Assembly: GCA_027886185.1 (NCBI GenBank)
Contig: WOAB01000093.1
Span: forward strand, 4,030,001-4,094,000
Source: Rheum nobile
Lineage: Eukaryota; Streptophyta; Magnoliopsida; Caryophyllales; Polygonaceae
Direction: 5' to 3'
DNA: 64,000 bases
Of this stretch, positions 43,873 through 54,016 are shown in pieces; the stretch's first letter is position 1, and the number at the start of each line of letters is the position of its first letter. The translations under genes and the position numbers were made by a program. The notes beneath the pieces were generated by a model. The model did no database searches. It saw only the letters and a list, made by a program, of their open reading frames with translations, and was not told the DNA's origin.

Positions 43873-43942
43873 AGCCTATTAGCTCAATGGTAGAGCAACG
43901 TGCTTTATGTACGTGGATGTGGGTTCGAGTCCCACATAGGCT
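43873..43942 (+). tRNA. tRNA-like gene with UUA (ochre-reading) anticodon
   Basis: The 70-nt sequence folds into a full cloverleaf. Acceptor AGCCTAT/ATAGGCT has 7 of 7 pairs. The D stem is GCTC/GAGC. Anticodon stem ACGTG/TACGT has one G-T pair and encloses loop CTTTATG. T stem GTGGG/CCCAC has loop TTCGAGT. With U33 at 43904 the anticodon is TTA (43905-43907), which would read UAA. Position 37 is T, where a purine is normal, so a decoding role is doubtful. A and B boxes are intact, so transcription by polymerase III is possible. It sits inside a transposon, which favours a tRNA-derived pseudogene. Confidence 0.75.
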
Positions 43943-43992
43943 AATCTATATTTCAATACTATCATGATCATGATTAAATTGGATTAGTGAAG

Positions 43993-44022
43993 CTTAATGT
44001 ACGTGGATGTGGGTTCGAAACC
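43993..44022 (+). repeat. Partial duplicate of the tRNA 3' half
   Basis: ttaatgtacgtggatgtggg followed by ttcga matches 43906-43928 of the tRNA closely. It lacks the 3' acceptor strand. Confidence 0.85.
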
Positions 44023-44323
44023 TAAAGTATCGGCCTTATACCAGCTTTGAGGAAGAAACAATTAAAATTTGGGGAAAAAATATCAATGCACATGATACCC
44101 CTCACAAAAGTAAATTAAGGGTAATTTTGTAATTTTCATCTAAAATTAAGTCGGGATAAGTCATCAATACCGAACGCGTTCTAAGGTTTCAGCCATTAGC
44201 TTCAGCTTCAGCCTCAACTCAATTAAGCACCCAGCTTAAATTCTTCCAATCAGCTTCAGCCCAGTTCAGCCCTTACTTCAGCTTCAGCCCCAATAAGCCA
44301 CAGTCATACCGAACAGACCCTAA

Positions 44324-44374
44324 GTGATTGCTTAATTTCTGTTGTACTTTGCAGCATTATTGTTGTTTAATTAA
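44324..44374. other. Short spacer between two DNA transposons
   Basis: About 50 bp. It ends with TTAATTAA (44367-44374), which also follows the next element at 49155. Confidence 0.5.
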
Positions 44375-44419
44375 CACGATTACTTTTCGACGCATAGGCA
44401 TTTTTGCCTTTCAGCGCAT

Positions 44420-44545
44420 AGGGCCCAGACGTTACGCGTGGAGTGTCTCACCACGTAACGTCTGGAAGCAGACCATTTCAGCGTCTCATGCGTTACGGGC
44501 TGCGCTCTACCACACGTTACGTGTGGGTATATATCACACGTAACG
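44420..44545. repeat. CGTAACG/CGTTACG subterminal motif cluster, left
   Basis: The 7-mer CGTAACG or its reverse complement occurs about six times here in both orientations. Matching clusters lie at 48505-48590 and 49020-49105. Such clusters can be transposase-binding sites; that is inference. Confidence 0.7.
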
Positions 44546-45042
44546 TATGGTATTTTAGGGTATTATAATGTTGTGGTATGTGTATATGTGTATTTATTTG
44601 TGGTTCAATGTTAAAATAATAATTATTGTATATTTGTAGTATTTATTTGTTGTTCAATGTTGAATTATTGATTATTTTACATATATTATAATGTTGTGTA
44701 TGAATGTTGTATCATATTATTGTGTATTTTTAGTATTTATTTGATTATCTAGAATTAATAAAAGAAATACCCCAAAATAATCAACATAGAAGACGAAATA
44801 GAATTATTCATTACGTTGGATGACTACAACCACATTTAGCTCACAATAAAAGAAATAATACATGTTCTTCATAAACTAAGAAACCCTAACATAAAATAAA
44901 TGACATCGTCTAGTTGCGTTTGAAGAAATTAGGATAGTCTCTGGTAAAAGTTCGCTTCCTATCATGTCTCTGCTTTGATAAAATTGTTTGCTCCCTACAA
45001 AGGTTGATAGTACGTAAACAACATTACACAAAAGATACGACA

Positions 45043-45405
45043 TCAAGGCAGTATACGATGTACATCATTATATAGATTGAGGTTATACCTACGCATCTTA
45101 TCCGTATCTTGTAAAAGTTCTTGATTCTGCTTAACAAGATCTTGATTTTGCTTAACAAGATCTTGATTCTCTTTAACAAGATCTTGTTTTTCCCGCCATT
45201 GTTGTCGAATAACCGCGTGTGCCCTGTCCTCGTACGTAGAATCAATATACTTCCTGTATAAACACCCCAGTCTTGGGCATCCCCAATACCTCCTTCCGTA
45301 GTTCCACTGCAAATCCCAAGTACGGACAAAAAAACTGGCTGGACCCCCAGTCTTGGGCATCCCCAAAACTCTGGAAGCTGAAGTGTGATTGGAAGAAATC
45401 TCCAA
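45043..45405 (-). pseudogene. GRF-type zinc finger and coiled-coil fragment
   Basis: A 120-codon minus frame contains FVRTWDLQWNYGRRYWGCPR followed by LGCLYRKYID. This matches the GRF zinc finger (RTS.T..N.GRRFW.CP...CG.F.W.D), a nucleic-acid-binding motif, though the Cys pattern is incomplete. A coiled coil follows with three near-perfect repeats of QDLVKQN (residues about 78-100). Its N-terminal part contains a duplicated 20-bp segment (gggatgcccaagactgggg at both 45265 and 45347), so the first ~25 residues are a rearrangement product. It could once have been the last exon of the mobile domain gene. Confidence 0.65.
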
Positions 45406-46453
45406 AATGTCTGCAGTACCTACAAAAAAACTGGCTGGACCCCTACAAGGAAAGAATCGTCTCCGTATGGACAGATACAGTGTTCACGCTCGGTACTACC
45501 ACCACTAACAGGTATGTGCATCAACAATTTTTCTAAATTTAGCTAGTTATTTGAACTTAGTTAGACCTTTACAGCAACATACTGATTTCAGATTCTTGAT
45601 TGTAATACAGGGTTGAAGGGGCCCATTCTAGTCTGAAAAGCTTTTTCACAAGCAACGATGGCAACCTTTGCACTGTGTTCGATCAATATCTACACGGTTG
45701 TGCAGTCATATTGGTGAGATAAGGGGGGCATTGAATGAGAGCATTGGAAAGAGATATACGCTGCTAACGAAGGCACATCTTTTTTCCAAGCTGCACTTCA
45801 AGGTCTCTGCGGTTGCACTAGCTCGTTTGATTGAGGAATACAGGAAAGGAGAAGCTCTATTGTGGAGCAATATATGCAGATGCCAGATGACGGTTAGAGA
45901 TGGCTTGCCTTGCGTGCATGACATGGCGCAAAATGTGAGGAGCCAGACCCCAATTGAACCTAGCTCATTGCATCCGTTCTAGAGGCAACTGACATTGTCA
46001 GAAGTAAAGACAGCAGAACAGGAAGAAGTATGCACACGCAACGTGAATAGATCTTTGCTTGACGAATTTGCCCGAAGCGTCTTCCCCACATTGCCAGTGG
46101 AGGTTCAACAAAGAGCAGTCTGCACACTTAGAAGTATAGCACATCCAGAGCAGACTACTCTACAAGAGCCAGCCAAAGTCAGGCATAAGGGTCGGCCTCA
46201 AGGAGCTCTGAACTTTGCCACCAAAAGACAACCGTCATCATGGGAGCACACTGACCAACAGATGGACGGAACACCTCCGAAAAAGCAAAAAGGAAGACCA
46301 TCGAAGAAGGGCCTACCCTTACCATGTGGTGCCACGTCATTGATCAAGAACCTGTGGCGCTATCAAACCCAGTTCCCCAAGTGTATGAGACCACACTTTG
46401 GAGGATGGTATGAGATAGAGGGTTATGTAATGAATGATATGTATGAATTATGA
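45395..46453 (+). pseudogene. Mutator-like transposase (mudrA-type) C-terminal part
   Basis: Exon 1 (to 45511) ends KNWLDPYKERIVSVWTDTVF then TLGTTTTN. A 99-bp intron (45512-45610, GT-AG) follows. Exon 2 gives RVEGAHSSLKSFFTSNDGNL. After a frameshift near 45685 come IGEIRGALNESIGKRYTLLT, a SWIM zinc finger CRCQMTVRDGLPCVH (C-x-C..C-x-H), LHPF and a TAG at 45980-45982 where Trp is usual. KTAEQEEVCTRNVNRSLLDE and GRPSKKGLPLPCG follow, ending in YQTQFPKCMRPHF. The catalytic DDE region is absent. The protein would cut and join element DNA in intact relatives. Confidence 0.85.
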
Positions 46454-46556
46454 TGAAATGAGTTCGACATTTCTACGGACTCCAATCAACCTAAAAAAAC
46501 TTATCTGTTAATACGAACGACATCCAAGCAACATAAACATAAATATATGTACATAC

Positions 46557-48322
46557 CATGTCCGCAGTCATCGTATCGAGCTCCACTCTGTAGTTTCTCA
46601 TCGGGTTGGGTTTCTCGGTCAGGTCCCATCGAGTAGCGTAGGCGACCGCTTCATCAGAGTTCCAATGTCTACTCAATGCAGGTCTGAACATGGGGAAATA
46701 CTGATATATCCACGCCTGAAAGAGAATTTACGCAAGAAATCATTGTTATTGAATAAATACAGATACATCAATAAGGTGAAACTGAGGGTTTTTTTTATTT
46801 ATAAAAATACCTGAATCAGAGTATAGCACGTGGACATCACTCTCGCTTCCTTTCTTGTGCACTCGCCCAAGCTGCGATACACGTGAGCAAGAACGGCAGC
46901 ACCCCATGCATATTCACTACTGCACGAGTGATCCTCCAGAAACAGCTGATAGTAGAGCGGCAATCTGTGTTGGGTCTTGTCCGGAAATAGGCAAGAGCCC
47001 AACAAGTGCAGTAAGTACCCAGAAGCACGCTTCTTGTCATTCAGACCCCTGTAATGCCTTTGGAAGAATTCATCAACTACAGTAGCAGATGACACATCCT
47101 GAGCAGCCAACCCAAAGAATCCCATTGCCTGAGCCACCACCGCCTTCTTCAAATCAGTCACCGTCAGAGAACCCCGTGAAGGTGCTAAGTCTCTTCCATG
47201 GATGTTGAGCCCAATGATCAACAATACGTCATGGAGAGTTATGGTCATCTCTCCCTATGGCATATGGAACGAGCTGGTCTCAGGTTGCCACCGCTCAACA
47301 AACGCAAGAAGCAGCGTCTCGTGCACATGCTCATGTATCACATGCGGAATATGACACAAGCCTGAACTCTGTGCCAGATTACCCCATGGCGTTGACGACT
47401 CCAAGCGCCATGCGCGTGTCTGCTTGCCTCGTTGCTGAAACTTCAACGGTGGCACAGGCTACAGACATTTGGATTTTTAAACTAGTGTAAGCAGTCGCTT
47501 TGACATATTTATATAAAAACGTAAAATGACAAGAATAAGGTTTTTCATGCAACTTACAATGCGCTGATAAATGGTGTATGCCAGGTGATTGGCAAAACCC
47601 TTCAACAACTCGGGATTCTCTGGACCTCCATAGACTCTGATCTGTAATTTCGGCTCATATCTCCCCTTTTTTTTGCTTCGGGGTGGTCTTGCATGCGGAG
47701 AGGTGCCTTCTTGTTGCTCCTCGTCCGCATCATCATCATCAGGTTGAGCTCTTGGAGCCCATGCCTGATTGTCTTCCTCCTACATGTTTTTAAACAAATG
47801 ATAAGCAATTACATTTTACATTTTTATCATACAATCATATTTACATATATTAGGGCTACTTACCATATTCAGCGATGCATTCGAGTTGACCCCCAAGCTC
47901 TCCCACGGATTGTAATCCATGTCGTTATTTGCGCCGCCTTGATAATATAAGGGGCTGTGATGCGACGTGGACCCGTGAGGGCTCTGATGGGCGATTGGGC
48001 TCTGGTGCTGACTCTGCTGGGGTGGTGGCGGACTCAATGAAGGACCATAATAGTTATTCTGATCGATCGTATCAGAATAACAATGGAGTGGACTCATGTT
48101 GTACTGTGGGTATAACTGCGGGTCCGAATCTGCAGGGCCTTCCGCCACATAAGATGGCCCAAACGGGAACACAGGGGGGTCATCATAGCCCGCCTTCCCG
48201 TGCCCTCCCGCATCTTGGGCAACACCCGCAAACCTACGGGATAGCTCATGCTCAGTCCGATACGAAGCAGCCCGAACGAGGTCTCGTCTGGCTCTACGCC
48301 TCGTTCTCTCACCAGGCTCCAT
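46557..48322 (-). pseudogene. Plant mobile domain (PMD, MAIL1-like) gene, four exons, one stop
   Basis: Four exons can be joined by GT-AG sites, all in phase 0. Exon 1 (48322-47864) encodes a Pro/Gln/Ser/His-rich region starting MEPGERTRRRARRDLVRAAS. Exon 2 (47779-47558) has RVYGGPENPELLKGFANHLA. Exon 3 (47458-46811) has LLLAFVERWQPETSSFHMP, a TAG stop (47252-47254), then GEMTITLHDVLLIIGLNIHG. Exon 4 (46715-46557) has AWIYQYFPMFRPALSRHWNS. The GGP..LL..F..H and ERW.PET.SFH.P.GEMTITL.DV blocks define the 'aminotransferase-like' plant mobile domain, shared by host silencing factors (MAIN/MAIL1) and transposon genes. The gene is cut off after exon 4 (about 496 codons). One stop and otherwise clean splicing suggest recent decay. 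Confidence 0.87.
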
Positions 48323-49154
48323 CTACCACAATAAACAATCCGATAACGTTCTTAAATATATCCAACAAACCCTAAACCCTTTCATACAAATCCATCAAAA
48401 TTTCAAATTTCATACAAATGTCTAAGATACCCTAAACATACATATGCAAATTTTTATTTTTGTGAAAAGAGTAGTCGCTGGAAAGTCATCGCCGGGAGGC
48501 CAACAACACGTAACGCTTGGTCTATGACCACACGTTACGCGCAGAAGCCAACAGCTCGTAACGGTTGGAAGGCTTCCCCTCGTTACGTGCTGTGCAATGG
48601 CAATTCACCGACGATATTTCACCGGCAATTCCGGCGACAATTCCAGATTCCGGCGATGCCTTATCTTTCAACATTTCTTAAAAAAATCAAATTTATTTAA
48701 TAAATCTACCTAAAATACCTAAAATAACACTACCTCATACAAAGATACCTTTAGAATTCACACTAATTCACAAACATTAAACATAAACACTTAACTACTT
48801 CTAAATTAACAAAAAACAACTAATATTTCAAGAGATGGAATGTAGTGTAACTAACCTTGGATGATTGCGTAACGGGAGAGATTTGTTGATTCTTAACGAA
48901 CCGATACCAAAGGCGCGTAACGAGAGAGGAGAGTTCGAGTTCTGTTTTTTTAGTGCTAGCAGCGGCGGAATGGAGGAGAATGGAGAGAGTTCTGTTTTTA
49001 AATCCAGGGTTGGTCCGCCGCGTTACGCCTGAAGCTTCATGGAGCGTTACGTGAGGAGCTTCATTGCGCGTTACGTGAGGAGCTTCATGGAGCGTTACGT
49101 CTCGACCCTATGTGCTGAAAAGCAATTTTGGATATGCGCTAAATAGTATGGCCC
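48323..49154 (-). other. Upstream region of the PMD gene and right MULE end
   Basis: AT-rich DNA lies between two CGTTACG motif clusters. The right cluster (49018-49105) has three near-copies of gcttcatggagcgttacgt. The promoter of the PMD gene would lie here. No TATA box was confirmed. Confidence 0.45.
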
Positions 49155-49162
49155 TTAATTAA

Positions 49163-49479
49163 TACTCCATCCTTTGCAATACAAGTCGTTTAGCGTTGAT
49201 TGTTTTTGGTATATAATAAACCAAATATGGATTGGTTAATTCCTATTAGTTGGTGTATTATTTTTACAGTAATAAACTGCTAATTATCTATAGAGATACC
49301 AGCATTAATGAGGTGAAGTGAGCGTAGATACTCCATAAATATGAAAGCCTACCTAATAAACCTCATTTGAATAAGGGTAAAATTGGAGTAAAACAACTAA
49401 ATAGCTAAACTGGTAAATATTTGTGAATAAAAATCTAAAGCTAAAATGACAACTATTGTATGGCAAAGGGATCATATTA
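49163..49479. other. AT-rich spacer
   Basis: Nothing recognised. TTACAAATA at 49480-49488 is the left target duplication of the next MITE. Confidence 0.5.
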
Positions 49480-49488
49480 TTACAAATA

Positions 49489-50011
49489 GGCAAATTCCTA
49501 TTGGTGTCCCTGAGTTTTGGGCTATTTATGTTGGTGTCTCACGATTAAGTTTTTTTTCCGGTTGGTACCTCTAAAATTTTGGTTTGTTTGTTTTATAGCC
49601 AAACTTTTTCATATTTGCATCATTCCGGTTCGAATTGATCAAATCCAAGTCTACCATTGTGTTCATCTCCCTCAAATTAGTAAGATCTGACCCCTAAAAT
49701 GCTCAAATTCATGTCCGAACCATGTCGATTTCAATTCCGAAGCAACAACCCATTTTCAACCTTAAGAATTCAAATCGGAATGGTTCGAGTATGAATTTGA
49801 TTGTTTTAGAAATCGAATCCTACTAAGTTGAGGGTAATAAACATAATGACGAGCTTGGATTTGATCGATTTGAACCGAAAGGATACGGATATGAAAATTT
49901 TCGGTTACAAAGCGAACAAACCAAAACCTTAGGGATACCAACCGAAAAAAACTTAATCGTGAGACACCAACATAAATAACCCTAAACTGAGGGACACCAA
50001 CAAGAATTTCC
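49489..50011. mobile_element. MULE-type MITE with ~110-bp TIRs and 9-bp duplication
   Basis: TTACAAATA occurs at 49480-49488 and 50012-50020. Inverted ends GGCAAATTCCTATTGGTGTC and GGAAATTCTTGTTGGTGTCC extend about 110 bp, through cacgattaagttttttt. Frames reading across (49762-50031) are not genes. Confidence 0.92.
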
Positions 50012-50020
50012 TTACAAATA

Positions 50021-50258
50021 AATGGGATCATACGAACTATTTAATTTTGTAATGTTTGATGTAACTTTTTTTTAATTGTATTCTAGGCACGACATGTTGT
50101 GATATTATCTATATCTTAAAAAAGTTATTGATAATATTAGTTTATACGGAGTATATGACAATAAGATATAGCTAAAAAAACTGGTAGAAACAAACAAAGC
50201 ATAAATGCTACGGAGTAAGTAGATGATGGAAATTATAAATTTGTTCTAATAGTAATAA
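50021..50258. other. AT-rich spacer
   Basis: Nothing recognised. Confidence 0.5.
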
Positions 50259-50434
50259 CTAGCATAATGTACGTGCCATGTACGGGTTATGGTTATAAAT
50301 TTTCTAAAATAATTTGTATTAGGTAAATTTAACTCTAATAATTTTTATTAGAGTTAAATATTATAAATTATCTTCTTTTTACCAAAAATTAGGAGATATA
50401 CGAAATTAACAAAAGTATTATTAGTAGTAGTAGT

Positions 50435-50745
50435 AGATATTATCTTCTTAATTAATATATAATTATTATTATTATTAGAGATAGATATAGATTATCTTTT
50501 TTTACCAAAAAAGATTATCTTCTTTTTACCAAAAAAGAAGATATACGATATTATCGAAATTATTATTATTAGATATTATCTTCTTAATTAATATATAGTA
50601 ATTATTATTATTAGAGATAGATATAGATTATCTTTTTTTACCAAACACGATTATCTTCTTTTTACCAAAAAAGAAGATATACGATATTATCGAAATTATT
50701 ATTATTAGATATTATCTTCTTATTTAATATATAATAATTAAGGAT
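50435..50745. repeat. Tandem array of ~136-bp units in the Helitron
   Basis: agatattatcttctta starts units at 50435, 50571 and 50707 (third partial). Each contains attatctt(c)tttttaccaaa runs and agatatacgatattatcg. Confidence 0.88.
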
Positions 50746-51319
50746 TTATTATTATAATAGGCTTTTGGTAGGCTTGATGAGGTGGCGGATGAGGTGACAT
50801 AGCTCAAAGGCCGACACATAGGCGAATTGAACGTAGTGATGACATATATGCAAAAGCCTTAAACACGTATGCAGATCAAACTTTCTGTAAAGTGTAAACC
50901 ATTCAAGGTTAATATTTACCAAATATAAGCATAATTCTTACGTAGATATTGTACATTGGAAATATCTTAACCATAGAATTTGATACTTTAGTTACGGCTA
51001 AGATAATGAATATTAAGATAAAAGACATGTTTTGAAGTTGTAAAATTTGGATATTAACCTAGAAAATTATCTTAGCTACTATTTAAATTTGATATTATGG
51101 GGAATTAATATATCACAATCAATCTATTTAATTTAAAGCACATAAATTATGATTTGTTTTAAATTAATAACAAAATGAACAAATATATTAAAAGTTTAAC
51201 TTTTTTAAAAAGAGATAGATATATAATGAAATTAGATCATTATATTCTTACGTAGATATTGTACATAAGATATATCTCAACCATAGAATATGATAAGCTA
51301 GTTATGGCTAAAGTTTTTA

Positions 51320-52625
51320 TATATTAAAAGTATGAGGAAAGTTATACAAAAATACCAATATATATGGAATTAGTTATTAAATCACAAATAATATTTATTT
51401 GGAAAATTCGGATTTATTATTTTTAATCTGAAATTATAAGACAAAGTTTTATATTGTCAAAACTAAATTATTTTTAAATATTTATGGTAAAAATTCAAAT
51501 AATAAGATAAAGTTTCTATAAAGAAATAGAAAGAAATAAACAATAAGATAAGAAATGATATAATTATTATTTATCTTTAAATAAATTTGGTAAATATAGA
51601 TTATTCACAAATATATTGTGTTTATATCTTATACTTAAAGATATATTAAAAGTATGAGGAAACTTATACAAAAATACCAATTTTTTTTGGATTTATTAGT
51701 TTTTAATCACAAATTAGTTTTTATTAAAAAAAAATCGGATTTAGTATTTTTGATCCGAAATAATAAGATAAAGTTTTATTTTGTCAAAATTAAATTAGTT
51801 TCAAATAGTTATGGTAAAAATTCAAATAATAAGACAAAGTTTTTGTAAAGAAAAGGAAATAAACAATAAGATAAGAAATGATACAATTATTATTTAGTTT
51901 TAAAAAGTTATGATAAATATAGATTGTCCACAAATATATTCTATTCATATCTTATAATTAAAGATATATTAAAAGTATGAGGAAAGTTATACAAAACTAC
52001 CAAAATATTGAATTTATTAGTTTTTATAATACAAATAATTTTTATTAAAAAATTCGAATTCATTTTTTTAAAACCAAAATAATAAGATAAGGTTTTATAT
52101 TGTCAAAATTAAATTAGTTTTAAATGGTTGTGGTAAAATTTCAAATAAATAAGATAAAGTTTTTATAAAGAAATAGGAACAAAGAAACAATAAGATAAAA
52201 AAGTATATTATGATAATTTAGTTTTAAATAGTTATGGTAAATATAGATTGTTCACAAAGATATTGTGTTTATATCTTATACTTAGAGAGTTAGAGATATA
52301 TTAAAAGTATGAGGAAAGTTATACAAAAATACCAAAATTTTTGGATTTATTAGTTTTTAAATTACAAATAATTTATATTATAAAAAAATCGAATTTATAT
52401 TTTTCAAACTAAAAAATAAGATAAAGTTTTTGTATTGTCGATTTTATTTAGTTTTAAATAGTTATGGTAAAAATTCAGAAATAAGATAAGAAATGATATA
52501 ATTATTATTTAATTTTAAATAGTTATGAAAATAAACAATAAGATAAGATAAATAGTTATGATAAAAATTCAAAAAATAGATAAGAAATAATATTATTATT
52601 ATTTAGTTTTAAATAGTTATGGAAA
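51320..52625. repeat. Tandem array of four ~322-bp units in the Helitron
   Basis: The word tatattaaaagtatgaggaa occurs at 51320, 51642, 51965 and 52297. Units share ttatacaaaaatacc, aagataaagtttt and aaacaataagataagaaatg, with modest divergence. Confidence 0.9.
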
Positions 52626-52805
52626 TAAACAATAAGAAAAGATAGTTGATGACATGACGAATGTGGTGGCAGATGAGGTAGTATATCTAAAAGGCCGACA
52701 CATAGGCGAATTGAACGTGATAATGACACATAGGCGAATTAAACGTGAGACCGACACGTAGGATTTAGGCTTTTGTTTTAGTATATATATATATATATAT
52801 ATAGA

Positions 52806-53703
52806 TTATTTAAAAGTGACCTAACAATTAACAAATAATATATTCACCTCTCAATTTTATTGGATCGCTCATGGGATTGTGATTTTTTTAGAAGATGATA
52901 TGATATGATATGATATGATTGGCAACCACTCCATTAGTCCATTCTGTAGCCTGTAGGTGATCAGTCGATATCGACCATATTTATTGGGCCGGGCCAATGA
53001 TTTTCTTGATAAGATTTGGGCCTTAAGATCCAAGTCTAGTTCAATGGGAGCCTGTCATTGCTAAGACTTGGGCCGCATTGTCGGGCACCGGCCGGGAAAT
53101 TGGGGTTCGAGCAAACCCAATTCTTAAATTTCATCTCTTACCTGCTAAGATGCCATCACTCCCTTTTGGTGAACATAAACCATAGTTATATTATATGATG
53201 ACTTATAAGTTATAAGCATGCACTCCCAGTTGAAAATATGGAAACTGGACAAGGCATTATCATACTACATGACTAACCCATATATACATAATACAAAACA
53301 TATTATGAAAATCACAGTACAAAGATATGTAGTAATAATTAAGAAAACACTCTAAGCAGCTTGCTTGTTGAATGAGCTTGACACCATTTAATTTAATTTA
53401 AATTGTTAACACCCGATCAACATCTAGTATACCAGATTCAACTGAATGCAATCACCAACTAAACTCCCTGGTTTTCACTACAAGGGCTATAACGTTTCAT
53501 GAAGAGAATTGCGAATATACTACACAACTAACTCAAGGAAACTAATTATGTACAGTTGTACAAAGGGGTTACCTGGCTAAGTACGTCAAAAAATTACATA
53601 ACTCGCAGATTCTCATTCAGTAGGATCTCCTTTTTCATGTTAACATGATGAGGCAATGTGGTATTCAAAATAAAGAAGAGATCTACAGATGTATATGTTC
53701 TTT
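52806..53703. other. Spacer with (GATAT)n microsatellite
   Basis: A gatat/atgat pentamer run lies at 52893-52920. Small GC-rich patches at 52985-53105 have no coding match. 53300-53700 could be the 3'UTR of the minus-strand frame to the right. Confidence 0.4.
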
Positions 53704-53940
53704 TTATACCTTCTGGACCCGTGCAAGCAAACGGGCCGGGTGAGGTTGCTTTTCAAACTTCTCACATGCTCTAGATTCTTGGTAGTTGGTACTCACATTC
53801 CCGGCTAGTTCATATAGGCATCCCTCTCGAGCTCTGCCACATTTGAGTCTAAGGCTTCCGTTCGGTTCCTGCTTAAAAAACTCGACCTTCTCTAGGCTGG
53901 AAATTGCTCCGCTCCGCCTCATCCTGGAACTCCGCCGCAA
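53704..53940 (-). pseudogene. Unidentified short frame, possible last exon or fragment
   Basis: A 78-codon minus frame contains LEKVEFFKQEPNGSLRLKCG, RAREGCLYELAGN and ESRACEKFEKQPHPARLLAR. The composition looks protein-like, and it sits in a local GC-rich island. I do not recognise a family. Its N-terminal part falls in a local tandem duplication (53880-54016), so the start is suspect. Confidence 0.35.
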
Positions 53941-54016
53941 GCCCGCCCCTCATCCTGGAACTCCGCCGCAAGCTCGACCTTCTCTAGGCTTGAAATTGCT
54001 CCGCCGCCTCATCCTG
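53880..54016. repeat. Local nested duplication
   Basis: ctcgaccttctctaggct occurs at 53880 and about 53976, and cctcatcctggaactccgcc twice between. The block has two and a half overlapping copies. Confidence 0.85.

Larger units (their letters stand above)
41918..44320. mobile_element. Harbinger/Tourist-like non-autonomous element, 2.4 kb
   Basis: TAA at 41915-41917 and 44321-44323 flanks inverted ends GGCTTCGTTCGGTATGACT and AGTCATACCGAACAGACCC. The terminal ~200 bp have repeated 'cttatt..gctta' and 'agcttcagcc' words. The interior has a CT-rich 5'UTR-like block (42120-42420), AT-rich intron-like DNA, a 164-bp duplication and a tRNA gene. No transposase is present. It inserted at or next to the RTE LINE. 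Confidence 0.83.
44375..49154. mobile_element. MULE carrying transposase, plant mobile domain and GRF-finger gene pieces
   Basis: Inverted ends share CGCATA..TTGC(C/T)TTTCAGC and (G/A)CATAGGG, leading into CGTAACG/CGTTACG words that are repeated at both ends (44425-44540, 48505-49105). TTAATTAA flanks both sides (44367-44374 and 49155-49162), an apparent 8-bp duplication; 9 bp is usual for MULEs. The interior has a Mutator-like transposase C-terminus on plus and, on minus, a plant mobile domain gene and a GRF zinc-finger piece. The three are all damaged. Confidence 0.82.
50259..52805 (-). mobile_element. Non-autonomous Helitron, 2.55 kb, minus strand
   Basis: On minus it starts A|TCTATATATATATATATATA then tactaaaacaaaagcc, and ends with ACCCGTACATGGCACGTAC, attatg and CTAG|T at 50259-50262. 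TC start, CTAG end, imperfect stem and A/T flanks fit a Helitron. There is no Rep/helicase frame. Inside are two tandem arrays and a segment at 50751-50830 that repeats the subterminal region at 52640-52775 (ggccgacacataggcgaatt), perhaps from an older nested Helitron. Confidence 0.83.

Noticed and set aside
47929..48375. 148-codon plus-strand frame
   Set aside because: It lies antisense to PMD exon 1, whose minus frame has phase-consistent splice sites.
49762..50031. 89-codon minus frame
   Set aside because: It lies wholly across the MULE MITE and its right terminal repeat.
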